In this document: piece by piece, positions 34,594-43,710 of the stretch
Layout of the letters: each line of letters starts with the position of its first letter
Numbering within the stretch: the stretch's first letter is position 1
Origin: UBA6059 sp040219045
GTDB lineage: Bacteria > Bacteroidota > Bacteroidia > Cytophagales > Cyclobacteriaceae
DNA length: 64,000 nt
Assembly: GCA_965229505.1 (NCBI GenBank)
Contig: OZ245881.1
Location: 1-64,000 of the forward strand
Direction: 5' to 3'
Notes under the pieces: generated by a model
The model's database searches: none
What the model was told of the DNA's origin: nothing
Seen by the model: the letters and a program-made list of their open reading frames with translations, nothing else
Position numbers and translations under genes: made by a program

Positions 34594-34737
34594 AAGGTGT
34601 AGTTGTTCCCACTACAGAAGCCAGCACAAAAAAGGGCCAACCACCACGGTTGACCCCACCTATTCACCAACTTTAAATATGGTTTTTTGTGTTCAGAACA
34701 GTCGCCTGACCACTTAGAGTGATCAGACGACTAAATC

Positions 34738-35589
34738 CTATCTCAATCTGCCCTTGCCAAACTCGTACTCGGTGGTTACCCCATTGACAGTGACGGTGTA
34801 GAGGTTGTCACATTCTCCATCACCATAGTCTACGATGGCTACAGTTTCACCTTTCACAACCTCTTTGACGCCAGCTACGGGTATGAAGAACTTTCTTCTT
34901 GAGCAATCTCTCTTAAAGATGATGCGCTCAATGATGGTCACAGTGTAGTTTTCACCCTCTCTGTTGACGCCAGATGAGCTGCCTTCTCTGTAGCCTTCGT
35001 CTTCCAACGGATCAGAGCCTCTCAGCCATGTTCTGGTGAAGTTTGATTCTCTGGTTGCGAACGTACCATCCGGGAATGTCAAGCGACCACCCTCCAAAGT
35101 CACATTGAACACAATCGCACCTTCACTGTCTTCTGATACATTGGTGATCGTTCTCGTCCCTTCTACCATCACACTATCAATCACAAAGTTGTCAAAAGTC
35201 ACAACCCTGGTTGCACCGGGTACATACCTGTGATCGGTGTAGGAGATCAGGATCATGCCGCTTCTAAACCTCCCTCTGGGGTCAGTACAGCCATCGCCAT
35301 AGTCAATCGTGATCGTCATGTTTTCTTCGTCATGGGTCACCTCTGCGCAAGACATCAATTCATCGCGCTCTACCCTACCGGAAGCATTTGCGAATGCTAC
35401 ACCGGCCTCTGTAATGTTGTCAATATCTTCAAATGCAGCTTCTGCCACTGCATCAACTTCCGAGCTTGCCACCGAACCAACCTCAGTCAAATTCGAAAAG
35501 CCGTCCTCACTCTCATCCCCGCAGCTTACCAATATCATTGCAGTCGCCGCTAATCCAAGTCCTAATAATTTCGCTTTCATTCTTTTCAT
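34738..35589 (-). CDS. hypothetical lipoprotein with repeated DYGDG segment
   Basis: 283 residues with a lipobox (ATAMILVSCGDE, Cys near residue 23). The mature protein is beta-rich and contains TIDYGDGCTDPRGRFRSG near residue 93 and a second related segment VDYGDGECDNLYTVTVNG near residue 255. This Asp-Gly pattern recurs in Bacteroidota lipoproteins I have seen but has no named function that I know. Probably outer-membrane anchored. Downstream lies an imperfect hairpin and then the repeat nest. Monocistronic. Confidence 0.7.
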   Translation of the reverse strand: MKRMKAKLLGLGLAATAMILVSCGDESEDGFSNLTEVGSVASSEVDAVAEAAFEDIDNITEAGVAFANASGRVERDELMSCAEVTHDEENMTITIDYGDGCTDPRGRFRSGMILISYTDHRYVPGATRVVTFDNFVIDSVMVEGTRTITNVSEDSEGAIVFNVTLEGGRLTFPDGTFATRESNFTRTWLRGSDPLEDEGYREGSSSGVNREGENYTVTIIERIIFKRDCSRRKFFIPVAGVKEVVKGETVAIVDYGDGECDNLYTVTVNGVTTEYEFGKGRLR

Positions 35590-35856
35590 CGTTTGTATGC
35601 GTTTTGTGAAATACAGCTCTTAGAGGACTGGAATCATCGAAGGTTTAAAGCGTACCTCAAAAAAATTATAAAGTTTATGCGAATAGTCATTCAAGTCATT
35701 GTCTGCCAGTGATTTGAAACATGAAAATATTCTGTAATTCATGTGATTGTAAATTTTCGACTCCCTTAAAATCCGCCCGTTCCCACCTAAAGCAATTCTA
35801 TTGTGAATGAGGCCCATCCTGTTTAGATTCCTCCCCTTAAATCAAACTCTCAAATT

Positions 35857-38800
35857 ATGAATCAAAGGATATTCAATGTAATTGCGATAGCCGCTGCGAT
35901 GCTACTTATCAGCACCGCCTTGCTAGCGCAAAAAGTAGACATGTCCCAGTTTAAGGGCATGACACCAAGAAATGTAGGGCCAGCGGGAATGTCAGGTCGT
36001 GTGACGGCCATTGACGCCATTTACGACAATCCTGAGGTGATCTATGCAGGTACTGCCTCTGGTGGACTTTGGAAGTCAACTGGCGGAGGTGTTGCATGGG
36101 AGCCCATCTTCGACAAAGAGAAGGTCGCCAGTATCGGTGCAATCTCCATCTTCCAGAAAAACCCCGATATCGTATGGGTAGGAACCGGAGAAGGCAATCC
36201 AAGAAATAGCCAGAACATGGGCGGTGGTGTCTATCGCACGCTTGATGGTGGCAAGAGCTGGGAGCTCATGGGACTGGAAAATACCAAAGTGATCCACAAA
36301 ATCTGGGTACACCCGGAAGATCCCAATACCGTAATCGTGGGAGCAATGGGGCAGGCCTGGGCGGACTCGCCGGATCGAGGTGTCTACAAGACCACCGATG
36401 GTGGTAAGAACTGGCGCAAGGTACTGTCCGTCAACAACCGCACAGGTGTTGGCTCGATGGCAGTTGACCCTAACAATCCCAATAAGATATTTGTCGGCAT
36501 GTGGGAGTTCCGCAGATGGCCTTGGTTTTTTAAGTCCGGCGGAGAAGGCTCTGGCATGTACGTCTCTCATGACGGAGGCGAGACCTGGAAAGAAAGAACG
36601 GATAAAGACGGCTTACCGGAAGGTGAGTTGGGAAGAATCGGTATTGCGATAGCGCCATCTAACTCCAATGTGGTATATGCGCTGGTAGAGTCTAAGAAAA
36701 ACGCAATCTACAAGTCAACCGATGGAGGTGTGAAATGGGTGAAAGTGCAAGACAAGGTAGTAGGTGACCGTCCTTTTTACTACGGTGAGATGTACGTAGA
36801 TCCTGACAATGAAAATCGTGTTTACAATGTCTTCTCTCAGATCGACCTGAGTATCGACGGAGGTAAGACCTTTGAAAGATTACTAGGTTGGGAGCCTACA
36901 CGAGTGCACGGTGACTACCACGCATGGTGGATCAATCCTAAGGATGGCAGTCATCTCATCATCGGTAATGATGGTGGTATTGCGATCTCAAGGGATCGTA
37001 CAGATAGCTGGAGATTTGTAGAGAATTTACCGGTAGGTCAGTTTTATCACATCAATGCTGACAATGACATCCCCTACAATGTAATGGGTGGTATGCAAGA
37101 CAATGGTAGCTGGAGAGGACCCAGCCATTCGCTTCATGCCGGCGGTATCCGAAATGGCTACTGGGATGAGATTGCATTTGGTGATGGCTTTGATGCTATG
37201 CCGGATCCTGATGATCTTCGCTACGGCTATGGCATGTGGCAGGGTGGCAATCTGCTGAGACTGGACTTTGAGACTGGCCACAGCCAGTTCATCAAGCCTA
37301 CCCATCCAGACAATGAATTCCTGCGCTACAACTGGAATGCCGGTATTGCGCAGGATCCATTCGACAATGGTACGATCTATTACGGTAGTCAGTATGTGCA
37401 CAAGTCTACCGACAAAGGTCAAAACTGGACCATCATCTCTCCTGACCTGACTACCAATGATCCTGCAAAACAGAATCAGATGGAAAGTGGTGGACTTACT
37501 TATGACGCCACGGGCGCTGAAAACCATACGACCATACTGGCGATCGAGCCTTCACCTGTACAGAAAGACCTGCTCTGGGTGGGCACAGATGATGGTAATG
37601 TCCAGATAACGCAAGATGGTGGAGCCACATGGACCAATGTGACTGCCAACATAAAAGGTATCCCAGCAGGATCGTGGGTGCAGCAAGTGAAAGCTTCCAA
37701 CAAGAATGCCGGTGAGGCCTATGTAGTCGCCAACGACTACCGTCGCGGCAACTGGAGCCCCTACCTTTACAAGACCACTAACTTTGGTAAGACATGGACA
37801 AGGATCATCGAGGATACTGATGTAGATGGGTACATGCTGTCCTTTGTACAAGATCCTGTTGAACCCAAGCTGATGTTCGCGGGCACGGAGTTTGGACTTT
37901 ACGTGTCGTTCGATGGTGGTGAGGTGTGGAACAAGTGGACAGAAGGTTATCCAACGGTTTCCACTTATGATATGGTCATCCAACCACGTGAGTCTGACCT
38001 GGTCATCGGTACATTCGGACGTGCCATCTGGATATTGGATGATATCCGACCACTGAGAGAGCTTGCAAGCAAGGGTTCATCAGTGTTGAATGAGCAGCTC
38101 TATGCCTACCCTACGCAGGATGCCTACCTATTCGAAACGAAAGAGGCAAAGGGTACCCGCTTCATGGCAGATGCCATTTATAAAGGTACGGACAAGCCAT
38201 TCGGAGCTGCGATCAACTTCTCTGTAAAGGCTACTTCAAAACAAGACACTACACTGAAGTCAGATACGGTGCGTGCCCAAATCATGGATGCGTCAGGCGC
38301 GGTGGTTCGTAACCTATTCACGGTAGTGAAAGATCCCGGACTGAATAGAATGCAGTGGACACTCAACAAAACCGGTGTGAGATTCCCCGGTAGCCCTGAA
38401 CCAAAAGACGGTGCTGCCGAGCCAGGTGGCAGACGAGTACTGCCTGGTACTTATACGGTCAAGCTTAGCTACAACGGTGCTGAAGCGACTACTACGGTAA
38501 AGGTAAATGCCGATCCCAGGCTAGACGTACCCGTAAGTCAAATGAGCGTGATGACAGGCAAGTATGATGAGGTGTATGCTGCAGTGGAGAAAGCTACCAC
38601 CGCTGTGGATCGTATTCAAGAGGCCCGCGAGACGATAAAGAAAGTGAACGGCATGCTTGAGGATAGTGATGCCGAAGGTAAAGCTGATGTAAAAAAGCAG
38701 GGCGAAGAAGCAGAAAAAGCATTGAAAGCGCTCAAGGAAGCCATCAGTGGTAAGGAAGATGTGCAAGGCATTTATGTCGAGCCTTTGCTGCCCAGCTCAC

Positions 38801-39003
38801 GGCTTTTCAGGGCGCTGAGTCATCTGGGTATTTACAATCAACCCAACAGTAATCAGGACAGAACCATCCAGCAAGCCAAGGAGGCAGTATCGCTACAGGT
38901 CGATGCTGTGAACGAATATTTTGCTGGTGACTGGGCCAGTTATCAAGAGGCTGTAGACGGCCTGAGCCTCCAGTTATTTAAGAGCTACGAGCCAATCAAG
39001 TAG
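35857..39003 (+). CDS. sortilin/VPS10-like BNR-repeat secreted protein
   Basis: 1048 residues with a signal peptide (IAIAAAMLLISTALLAQ). From residue 30 to 730 there are many BNR/Asp-box repeats of the form SxDGGxTW: YRTLDGGKSWELM, YKTTDGGKNWRKV, YVSHDGGETWKER, QITQDGGATWTNV. These form one or two ten-bladed propellers as in VPS10/sortilin domains and xyloglucanases. A C-terminal part has a FlgD-like beta segment (LNRMQWTLNKTGVR) and a helical tail. Bacteroidota carry several such 'glycosyl hydrolase' proteins with no shown activity. A rho-independent terminator follows. Confidence 0.86.
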   Translation: MNQRIFNVIAIAAAMLLISTALLAQKVDMSQFKGMTPRNVGPAGMSGRVTAIDAIYDNPEVIYAGTASGGLWKSTGGGVAWEPIFDKEKVASIGAISIFQKNPDIVWVGTGEGNPRNSQNMGGGVYRTLDGGKSWELMGLENTKVIHKIWVHPEDPNTVIVGAMGQAWADSPDRGVYKTTDGGKNWRKVLSVNNRTGVGSMAVDPNNPNKIFVGMWEFRRWPWFFKSGGEGSGMYVSHDGGETWKERTDKDGLPEGELGRIGIAIAPSNSNVVYALVESKKNAIYKSTDGGVKWVKVQDKVVGDRPFYYGEMYVDPDNENRVYNVFSQIDLSIDGGKTFERLLGWEPTRVHGDYHAWWINPKDGSHLIIGNDGGIAISRDRTDSWRFVENLPVGQFYHINADNDIPYNVMGGMQDNGSWRGPSHSLHAGGIRNGYWDEIAFGDGFDAMPDPDDLRYGYGMWQGGNLLRLDFETGHSQFIKPTHPDNEFLRYNWNAGIAQDPFDNGTIYYGSQYVHKSTDKGQNWTIISPDLTTNDPAKQNQMESGGLTYDATGAENHTTILAIEPSPVQKDLLWVGTDDGNVQITQDGGATWTNVTANIKGIPAGSWVQQVKASNKNAGEAYVVANDYRRGNWSPYLYKTTNFGKTWTRIIEDTDVDGYMLSFVQDPVEPKLMFAGTEFGLYVSFDGGEVWNKWTEGYPTVSTYDMVIQPRESDLVIGTFGRAIWILDDIRPLRELASKGSSVLNEQLYAYPTQDAYLFETKEAKGTRFMADAIYKGTDKPFGAAINFSVKATSKQDTTLKSDTVRAQIMDASGAVVRNLFTVVKDPGLNRMQWTLNKTGVRFPGSPEPKDGAAEPGGRRVLPGTYTVKLSYNGAEATTTVKVNADPRLDVPVSQMSVMTGKYDEVYAAVEKATTAVDRIQEARETIKKVNGMLEDSDAEGKADVKKQGEEAEKALKALKEAISGKEDVQGIYVEPLLPSSRLFRALSHLGIYNQPNSNQDRTIQQAKEAVSLQVDAVNEYFAGDWASYQEAVDGLSLQLFKSYEPIK

Positions 39004-39020
39004 CTAACGCAATAAGCCTA

Positions 39021-39052
39021 AAAGCCCGATTCTCTCAGAATTGGGCTTTTTT
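39021..39052 (+). terminator. rho-independent terminator
   Basis: Stem AAGCCCGATTCT / AGAATTGGGCTT with loop CTC, followed by TTTTTT, 18 bp after the BNR gene stop. Confidence 0.85.
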
Positions 39053-39100
39053 ATGCTCGCCCCTCCCCGAATACTTCTATTTTTTCACTAGTTTGTACTC

Positions 39101-39619
39101 ATGAAAGCACTGGCTTGGGGTAGTATCATCACCAGTTTTTTAATCTTCGCTTTTGTTGCCTTTGGGTATTTCTCTGAAGGAATAGATCATGTATCTACTG
39201 AGGAAGTAGATGCTCCCACAGAAGTATGTTGGAAGTTTTTTCAGAAAGTCCACCGTATGGACGAATGGATTTCCGGCTTCAAGAAAATCGAAATCATAGA
39301 AGGGTTCCCCAATAGACCCGGGAGTACTTTTAGGGTGATTTTGGAGCGTGATGGTGAACCCCTGGAGCTCATACAGACTGTAAGAAAATTTGAAGTTGGG
39401 GAAATCATATCGTTCGATATGGAAAATGACATGATCTTTGGTCATACCGAGATCACCTTTACAGACAATCCCGAGCACACCCTCATCTCCTATCGCCAAA
39501 TCCTAAAAGGTAAAAATGCGGTGTACAATGCCGTATTGAAACTGAATGAAAGTGGCTTCATTGATGAGCAAAATCAGAATCTACATCAACTAAGGAAACT
39601 GATCGAGGCTACTCAGTAA
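39101..39619 (+). CDS. SRPBCC (START-like) family protein with N-terminal anchor
   Basis: 172 residues. A membrane helix at about residues 5-25 is followed by a polyketide cyclase/START-like domain: VDAPTEVCWKFFQKVHRMDEW, then FRVILERDGEPLE and HTEITFTDNPEHTLISYRQ. The domain binds a hydrophobic ligand in related proteins. It is 11 bp ahead of a YceI gene, which also binds lipids, so the two may handle an isoprenoid or lipid together; this is inference. Confidence 0.8.
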   Translation: MKALAWGSIITSFLIFAFVAFGYFSEGIDHVSTEEVDAPTEVCWKFFQKVHRMDEWISGFKKIEIIEGFPNRPGSTFRVILERDGEPLELIQTVRKFEVGEIISFDMENDMIFGHTEITFTDNPEHTLISYRQILKGKNAVYNAVLKLNESGFIDEQNQNLHQLRKLIEATQ

Positions 39620-39630
39620 AGTGGGCTAAT

Positions 39631-40266
39631 ATGAACTGGGCGGGCTTTTGTATCGTACTCCTCTTTCTGCTGTCATCCTTGCCAATACCTACTCAAGGCC
39701 AGCAAACAGCTTCTTTTACGATGATCCTCAATAGCTCGAGTCAGCTAGAGGTGCGCGGCAATGCAAATGTCACTGATTTCTCCTGCTCATTTGAGCCACA
39801 CCATGCTAGTGACACCTTCGATATATACGTCGAGCTTATCGACGATATCATTTACTGCTCTCAGGCATTCATTAATTTTAAGGTTGATTATTTTGATTGT
39901 GGTAATCCTGCCATGAACAAAGATTTTCGAAAGACGCTGCAGCACGATCAACATCCTCACATCTCCTTGTCTATCGACAAAATCTACTTCGACGGTACGG
40001 GGAGTGGTGACAATTATGTAGAGGCAGAAGCTGAGCTATCTATAAAACTTGCGGGCAGAACAAATACCTATCGGATTCCTTTTGACAACATCACTTTTAG
40101 TGACCAGTTGATCTCATTTGCCGGTAGGCAGGCTGTCACTTTCACAAGCTTTGACCTGATCCCTCCTAAGGCACTGTTTGGACTTGTAAAAGTGGAGGAC
40201 GAGTTGGACATTTTCTTTGACTTTGATATTTCACTCATAAAAAAAGGGCCAGTTGGCCCTTTTTAG
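39631..40266 (+). CDS. YceI-like secreted lipid-binding protein
   Basis: 211 residues with a signal peptide (FCIVLLFLLSSLPIPTQGQ). The mature part resembles YceI lipocalin-like barrels: LEVRGNANVTDFSCSFEPHH, then AMNKDFRKTLQHDQHPHI and a C-terminal TSFDLIPPKALFGLVKVEDE. It is more divergent than the YceI at 41571. The last codons (KKGPVGPF then TAG) are formed by a terminator hairpin, so transcription ends inside or at the stop codon. Confidence 0.8.
   Translation: MNWAGFCIVLLFLLSSLPIPTQGQQTASFTMILNSSSQLEVRGNANVTDFSCSFEPHHASDTFDIYVELIDDIIYCSQAFINFKVDYFDCGNPAMNKDFRKTLQHDQHPHISLSIDKIYFDGTGSGDNYVEAEAELSIKLAGRTNTYRIPFDNITFSDQLISFAGRQAVTFTSFDLIPPKALFGLVKVEDELDIFFDFDISLIKKGPVGPF
40237..40265. terminator. 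bidirectional terminator overlapping a stop codon
   Basis: AAAAAAAGGGCCA / TGGCCCTTTTT with a short loop. T-run on both strands. It ends the plus-strand YceI gene (stop 40264-40266) and the minus-strand porin-like gene (stop at 40284). Confidence 0.85.
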
Positions 40267-40283
40267 AGAATATTGCTGGGTTA

Positions 40284-41552
40284 TTAGAAACTGATTACTG
40301 CTTCGATAACGACACCATCAAACTGAGCGCCTTCGAACTTACTGCCTTCCCAACCTTCACCATCGTAAGTATGTGTGACGTACTCAAACTTGGTGACGAT
40401 ATTGTCTGTTAAGAACCAGCCACCGCCGATATTGGTACGGTTAATTTTCTCAGTGCTTGCATTTTCAGTTGCCTCGCCAGATACAGCATTGTATCTACCG
40501 CCGAAGTACAACTGCTCTCTGCTACCAAACCTGTAGAGCAGCTCAATGCCTGTCTGTGTATAACCACCACCTGCATCACTATCGCCATTATTGGCAAACT
40601 CAAGTACACCAAATGCCTCAAGACCTTTGAACTTGATGAATGGGTTAAATTGGAAAGCAGTCTGATAACCATAGCCAGTGTTGAAGCGAGGCAAGAAATC
40701 ACTTACTCTGGCATCATTCTCACCTTCTAATACACCATAGTATCGCGCTCCGGCCCTATCACCATTGTAGAGATAGTCTCTTGTGCTCTTTGAGGAGCTG
40801 GAATACATGGATCCGGTCAATCTAAACCTGAAATCGTCGTTGATTTGCTTATCGTAACCAAGCTTCATGAAGAAAGCGATACCATCATCACCTTTCGTTG
40901 GACTTTGGTTTAAGCGTCCGTTGGATACACCTACTACACCGAGGAGTCCATTGTTTTGCAAAGTCAATTCCGCAAATGGTTCGGTAGTAAAAGCATCCAT
41001 GATATAGTTGCCAACGAAAGGATTGTACAGTGCTCTCGAGTTATCAGAGCGTCTAAAGTGCGTATCGCCATAGTTAATCTCATCCATACCAAATCGAATG
41101 GTGGCGATATCCATGAATCCACTAAGGAACCCTTCTCCCAAGAAGTCAAGTCGATCAAGTTGTAAGTAACCACCCTTTACCCAGCCTTCATTGTGGTGTC
41201 TGGATGAGCTGTAAGTACGCATGTGAAGTCTTGCTCCATCTGCGAGCTGTACATCTATATTCAAGTTAGCGGTAGGTAGATTAAAGTTAGAAGCAAGGTC
41301 TACAAGTGTATCGCCCACCAAATTATTTTCTTGTGTCAATCCCTGAAACTGGATAGCAAAGTCACCTCCTACCCGTACACCGAGACCATTGAATGCTACA
41401 GTGTCATCTTTAGAAGTTTCGAATACATTGATCCCTCGTGCATCATTATACCTATAATATTGCATAGGCGTCATCTGTGCCATCAGTACACCAGCTACCA
41501 TCATCAGCATGATAGTCAGCGCGCTGGAAATTGGGTTGAGTAAATTTTTCAT
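40284..41552 (-). CDS. porin-like outer-membrane beta-barrel protein
   Basis: 422 residues with a signal peptide (ALTIMLMMVAGVLMAQ). The body has regular alternating strands and aromatic girdles (YLQLDRLDFLGEGFLSGF, LYRFGSREQLYFGGRYNAV) and ends in AVISF with terminal Phe, typical for BAM-inserted barrels. The N-terminal DARGINVFETSKDDTVAF lacks a TonB box or plug. It looks like a substrate-specific or OprP-like channel of about 16 strands. It is 18 bp downstream of a YceI gene on the same strand, so the two form an operon. Confidence 0.75.
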   Translation of the reverse strand: MKNLLNPISSALTIMLMMVAGVLMAQMTPMQYYRYNDARGINVFETSKDDTVAFNGLGVRVGGDFAIQFQGLTQENNLVGDTLVDLASNFNLPTANLNIDVQLADGARLHMRTYSSSRHHNEGWVKGGYLQLDRLDFLGEGFLSGFMDIATIRFGMDEINYGDTHFRRSDNSRALYNPFVGNYIMDAFTTEPFAELTLQNNGLLGVVGVSNGRLNQSPTKGDDGIAFFMKLGYDKQINDDFRFRLTGSMYSSSSKSTRDYLYNGDRAGARYYGVLEGENDARVSDFLPRFNTGYGYQTAFQFNPFIKFKGLEAFGVLEFANNGDSDAGGGYTQTGIELLYRFGSREQLYFGGRYNAVSGEATENASTEKINRTNIGGGWFLTDNIVTKFEYVTHTYDGEGWEGSKFEGAQFDGVVIEAVISF

Positions 41553-41570
41553 GGTAGTTGTTTTTAAAGT

Positions 41571-42131
41571 TTAGTTCTTATTAAAAATCACGTCATATTC
41601 TATTGTCACTTCGTCCCCTGTTTTGATCGTACCCATCAGAGCAGTTGGGGGGTCGATATTGAATTCAGTCATGTTGAAGGTAATTGCGCCATTGAAGCTG
41701 ATCGATTCCCCTTCGATCACATATTGGCTGATCAGTTCTTTGGAATTAGTCGTACCCGCAATGCTCAACTTCCCGGTAGTACGCACATCTTTATCAGTCA
41801 CATTCCCTACTGATTCGAGCACGTAGGTAATGCTTGGAAATTCTTTTTCGTTAAGAGCATTGTAGGTGTTTTTGTCCATACCGGATTTACCGCTCTTGAT
41901 GCTCTTAACAGTAATCGTTATCGATAGATCAGCAAGCTCTTTGAGTTGGTCTCCCTCAGTCGTCAGGCTTACCATCCCAGCCACCTCCTCAACATCAGAC
42001 TCCCAATCATGAAGTGTCGAAGTACCAAATATGCTCATGTCACTAGAAGCATTGTCTAGTTTATAGTTGGTCTGCGCACTGAGGTTGCCTACGACAAATA
42101 GTACCAATAATAATCCTGTTAACTTTTTCAT
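41571..42131 (-). CDS. YceI family protein
   Basis: 186 residues with a signal peptide (KLTGLLLVLFVVGNLSAQ). Typical YceI: ASSDMSIFGTSTLHDWESDV, GKSGMDKNTYNALNEKEFPS and TEFNIDPPTALMGTIKTGDE. These periplasmic barrels bind polyisoprenoids or other amphiphiles. It leads the operon with the porin-like gene and lies within 1.4 kb of a second, divergent YceI gene on the opposite strand. Several short palindromes upstream (42179-42298) are candidate operators. Confidence 0.92.
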   Translation of the reverse strand: MKKLTGLLLVLFVVGNLSAQTNYKLDNASSDMSIFGTSTLHDWESDVEEVAGMVSLTTEGDQLKELADLSITITVKSIKSGKSGMDKNTYNALNEKEFPSITYVLESVGNVTDKDVRTTGKLSIAGTTNSKELISQYVIEGESISFNGAITFNMTEFNIDPPTALMGTIKTGDEVTIEYDVIFNKN

Positions 42132-42508
42132 AGTCAGCTATTTAAATGAGTATCATTTTTCTCTGTAGATACATATGCTAGTTAGCTAACTATCGAAAAG
42201 GATAGGTTGACGATCATCAGTTTTGGCCATTCTTTTTGACGATAGTCATACTATCAAAACATGTCGAAAGTCACATATGAATACATGATCAATTGATCAT
42301 AAATAAAAGAAACCAGCATTGCAGAAGATAAGAGCACATTGGGATGAGGATATTCGATTCAGCCCTCTGGAGGTTCTGGATACTAAAATCAACTGAGTCG
42401 AGTAGAGAGTCGCGATTCGGCGACTGATTGTTCGTACAGCTGCTCTTCAAAAGTTCAATTGAATATGAAGGCCCGGGAGTTGATCAGTACTGGAAAATGA
42501 AGTTTTTG
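42132..42508. other. intergenic region with palindromic candidate operators
   Basis: No gene supported. It holds the palindrome TAGTTAGCTAACTA (42179-42192), CTATC-GATAG inverted pairs at 42190-42204 and about 42241-42256, and ATGATCAATTGATCAT (42283-42298). It lies upstream of the YceI-porin operon and downstream of the TMEM175 gene. No terminator for TMEM175 was recognised. Confidence 0.6.
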
Positions 42509-43270
42509 TCAGGCTAGATTCGGGAACAGCTTTTTCCTCTTTCTGTTTCTAAGACTTCCAAACAATGGCATGAGAATGGGATAAATCAAATAGATATTAC
42601 CAGCCAGTATGAAATTGAATGTAGCACTCCCTATGCCAGTAATCGAGATAAGCGAGCTGAGCAGTGGGGGCACCATGAGACAAAGGTTAGCATAAATACT
42701 TGTCTTCGTTTCAAAGATCTCTATATCATTAAGCGCTAGTTGATCCCTCTTTTTCAAGGCATACAGATACATAAAGGCCAGCGTACTAAAAATCACTGCC
42801 ACACCTAAACCATAAAATACCATGAGCAAACTAGTATCCTCCGGCTTGATCACTTCTGTAAAGAGAATTTGAAACATCTCCTGATCTTGGGTAATAATTG
42901 CATAAAAGAGCTTTGTCAACACACCCATCAGGAATTTGAGTGGGTAGACATAGATGAGGACTAGAAACAGCAGGAGGGTATTAAGCAGGGTGATATATCC
43001 ATCTCTGAACCCGTAACGAATTGAGAAGATGTAGTGATCAAACCAGATGCTGACCAAAATGGCTATCGACAAACCAAAAGGGACAATATTGCTGAATGAA
43101 TCCTCCAATTCTTTGAAGGTCTCGGGAACTGAGCTTGACAACACTAGCAAGGTTACAGCAAAAGCGAATACGGCATCAGTAAATGCCTCTATGCGTGTTT
43201 GCTCTTCACCACGGTAGTTGAAGTGTGGGTTGAGCCCTATCCTATTCTTTTTTAAAGTATCTCTCACCAT
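42509..43270 (-). CDS. TMEM175 family potassium channel (DUF1211)
   Basis: 253 residues with six membrane helices. The first helix has the family signature RIEAFTDAVFAFAVTLLVL (consensus RxxxFSDAVFAIxxTLL), which lines the pore in prokaryotic TMEM175 tetramers. A leaky K+ channel of the inner membrane is the expected role. A strong terminator sits 35 bp upstream of the start codon on the same strand, with a TATATTTG box upstream of that, so expression may be controlled by attenuation. Confidence 0.88.
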   Translation of the reverse strand: MVRDTLKKNRIGLNPHFNYRGEEQTRIEAFTDAVFAFAVTLLVLSSSVPETFKELEDSFSNIVPFGLSIAILVSIWFDHYIFSIRYGFRDGYITLLNTLLLFLVLIYVYPLKFLMGVLTKLFYAIITQDQEMFQILFTEVIKPEDTSLLMVFYGLGVAVIFSTLAFMYLYALKKRDQLALNDIEIFETKTSIYANLCLMVPPLLSSLISITGIGSATFNFILAGNIYLIYPILMPLFGSLRNRKRKKLFPNLA

Positions 43271-43303
43271 GAGTTTAGGTAAAAGGAAGATACGCCTTTG
43301 GCC

Positions 43304-43335
43304 TAAAAAAAGAAAACCCCGGGAAATCCCGGGGC
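43304..43335 (-). terminator. orphan rho-independent terminator upstream of TMEM175
   Basis: On the minus strand GAAAGCCCCGGG, loop ATTT, CCCGGGGTTTTC then TTTTTTT. No coding gene on this strand ends nearby upstream, so it either ends a small RNA or is a leader attenuator. Confidence 0.8.
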
Positions 43336-43411
43336 TTTCAAACCACCAACCAAAAACTCAAAACACTTAACTAATATTCAACCCCTCTACCAACTTCACG
43401 TTTACAAGTTC
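43304..43411 (-). ncRNA. candidate small RNA or 5' leader
   Basis: A ~105-nt transcript is predicted between a TATATTTG box (43424-43417) and the orphan terminator. It begins with a possible hairpin AACTT-GTAAACGTG-AAGTT and contains a GGGG run that could pair with the CCCC of the terminator stem. No known RNA family was recognised. No clear -33 TTG element was found. Confidence 0.45.
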
Positions 43412-43416
43412 CATGC

Positions 43417-43424
43417 CAAATATA
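43417..43424 (-). promoter_or_regulatory. TAnnTTTG-type -7 box
   Basis: TATATTTG on the minus strand is an exact match to the Bacteroidota -7 consensus. It would start the candidate leader or small RNA near 43410. Confidence 0.45.
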
Positions 43425-43710
43425 ACTATTTATAGAATAAATTTACTTAATAGAAGCATGCGATATCATATAAACTATCAACTTCTGCTAAAATTGTTCT
43501 ATGAAGGTTTTTTTTGTGCTCTTACCTCCTTGGACTGGTGATGGCGATCACATTTCCTTAAAACAATCATTATAGAAGCATAATTCAAGCTGTTTATCTG
43601 ACGAGCCTGGAAGATCATTTTTGGATCAACAGAAAGATAAACATGCATTATGGTGGGTGTATTTACGTACTTTTAAATTTACCTTAGAGGTACCAACAAA
43701 GCTTTTGCAG

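Larger units (their letters stand above)
33784..34737. other. gene-free repeat nest
   Basis: About 950 bp with no believable gene. It contains two TTTAAA-centred perfect palindromes, two family A hairpins, one family B hairpin, a pair of ~105-bp direct repeats and a nine-unit degenerate tandem array. Open frames seen here cross the repeats and look like no known protein. A further hairpin at about 34697-34732 (AGTCGCCTGA paired with TCAGACGACT, imperfect) follows the 3' end of the lipoprotein gene. Confidence 0.75.
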
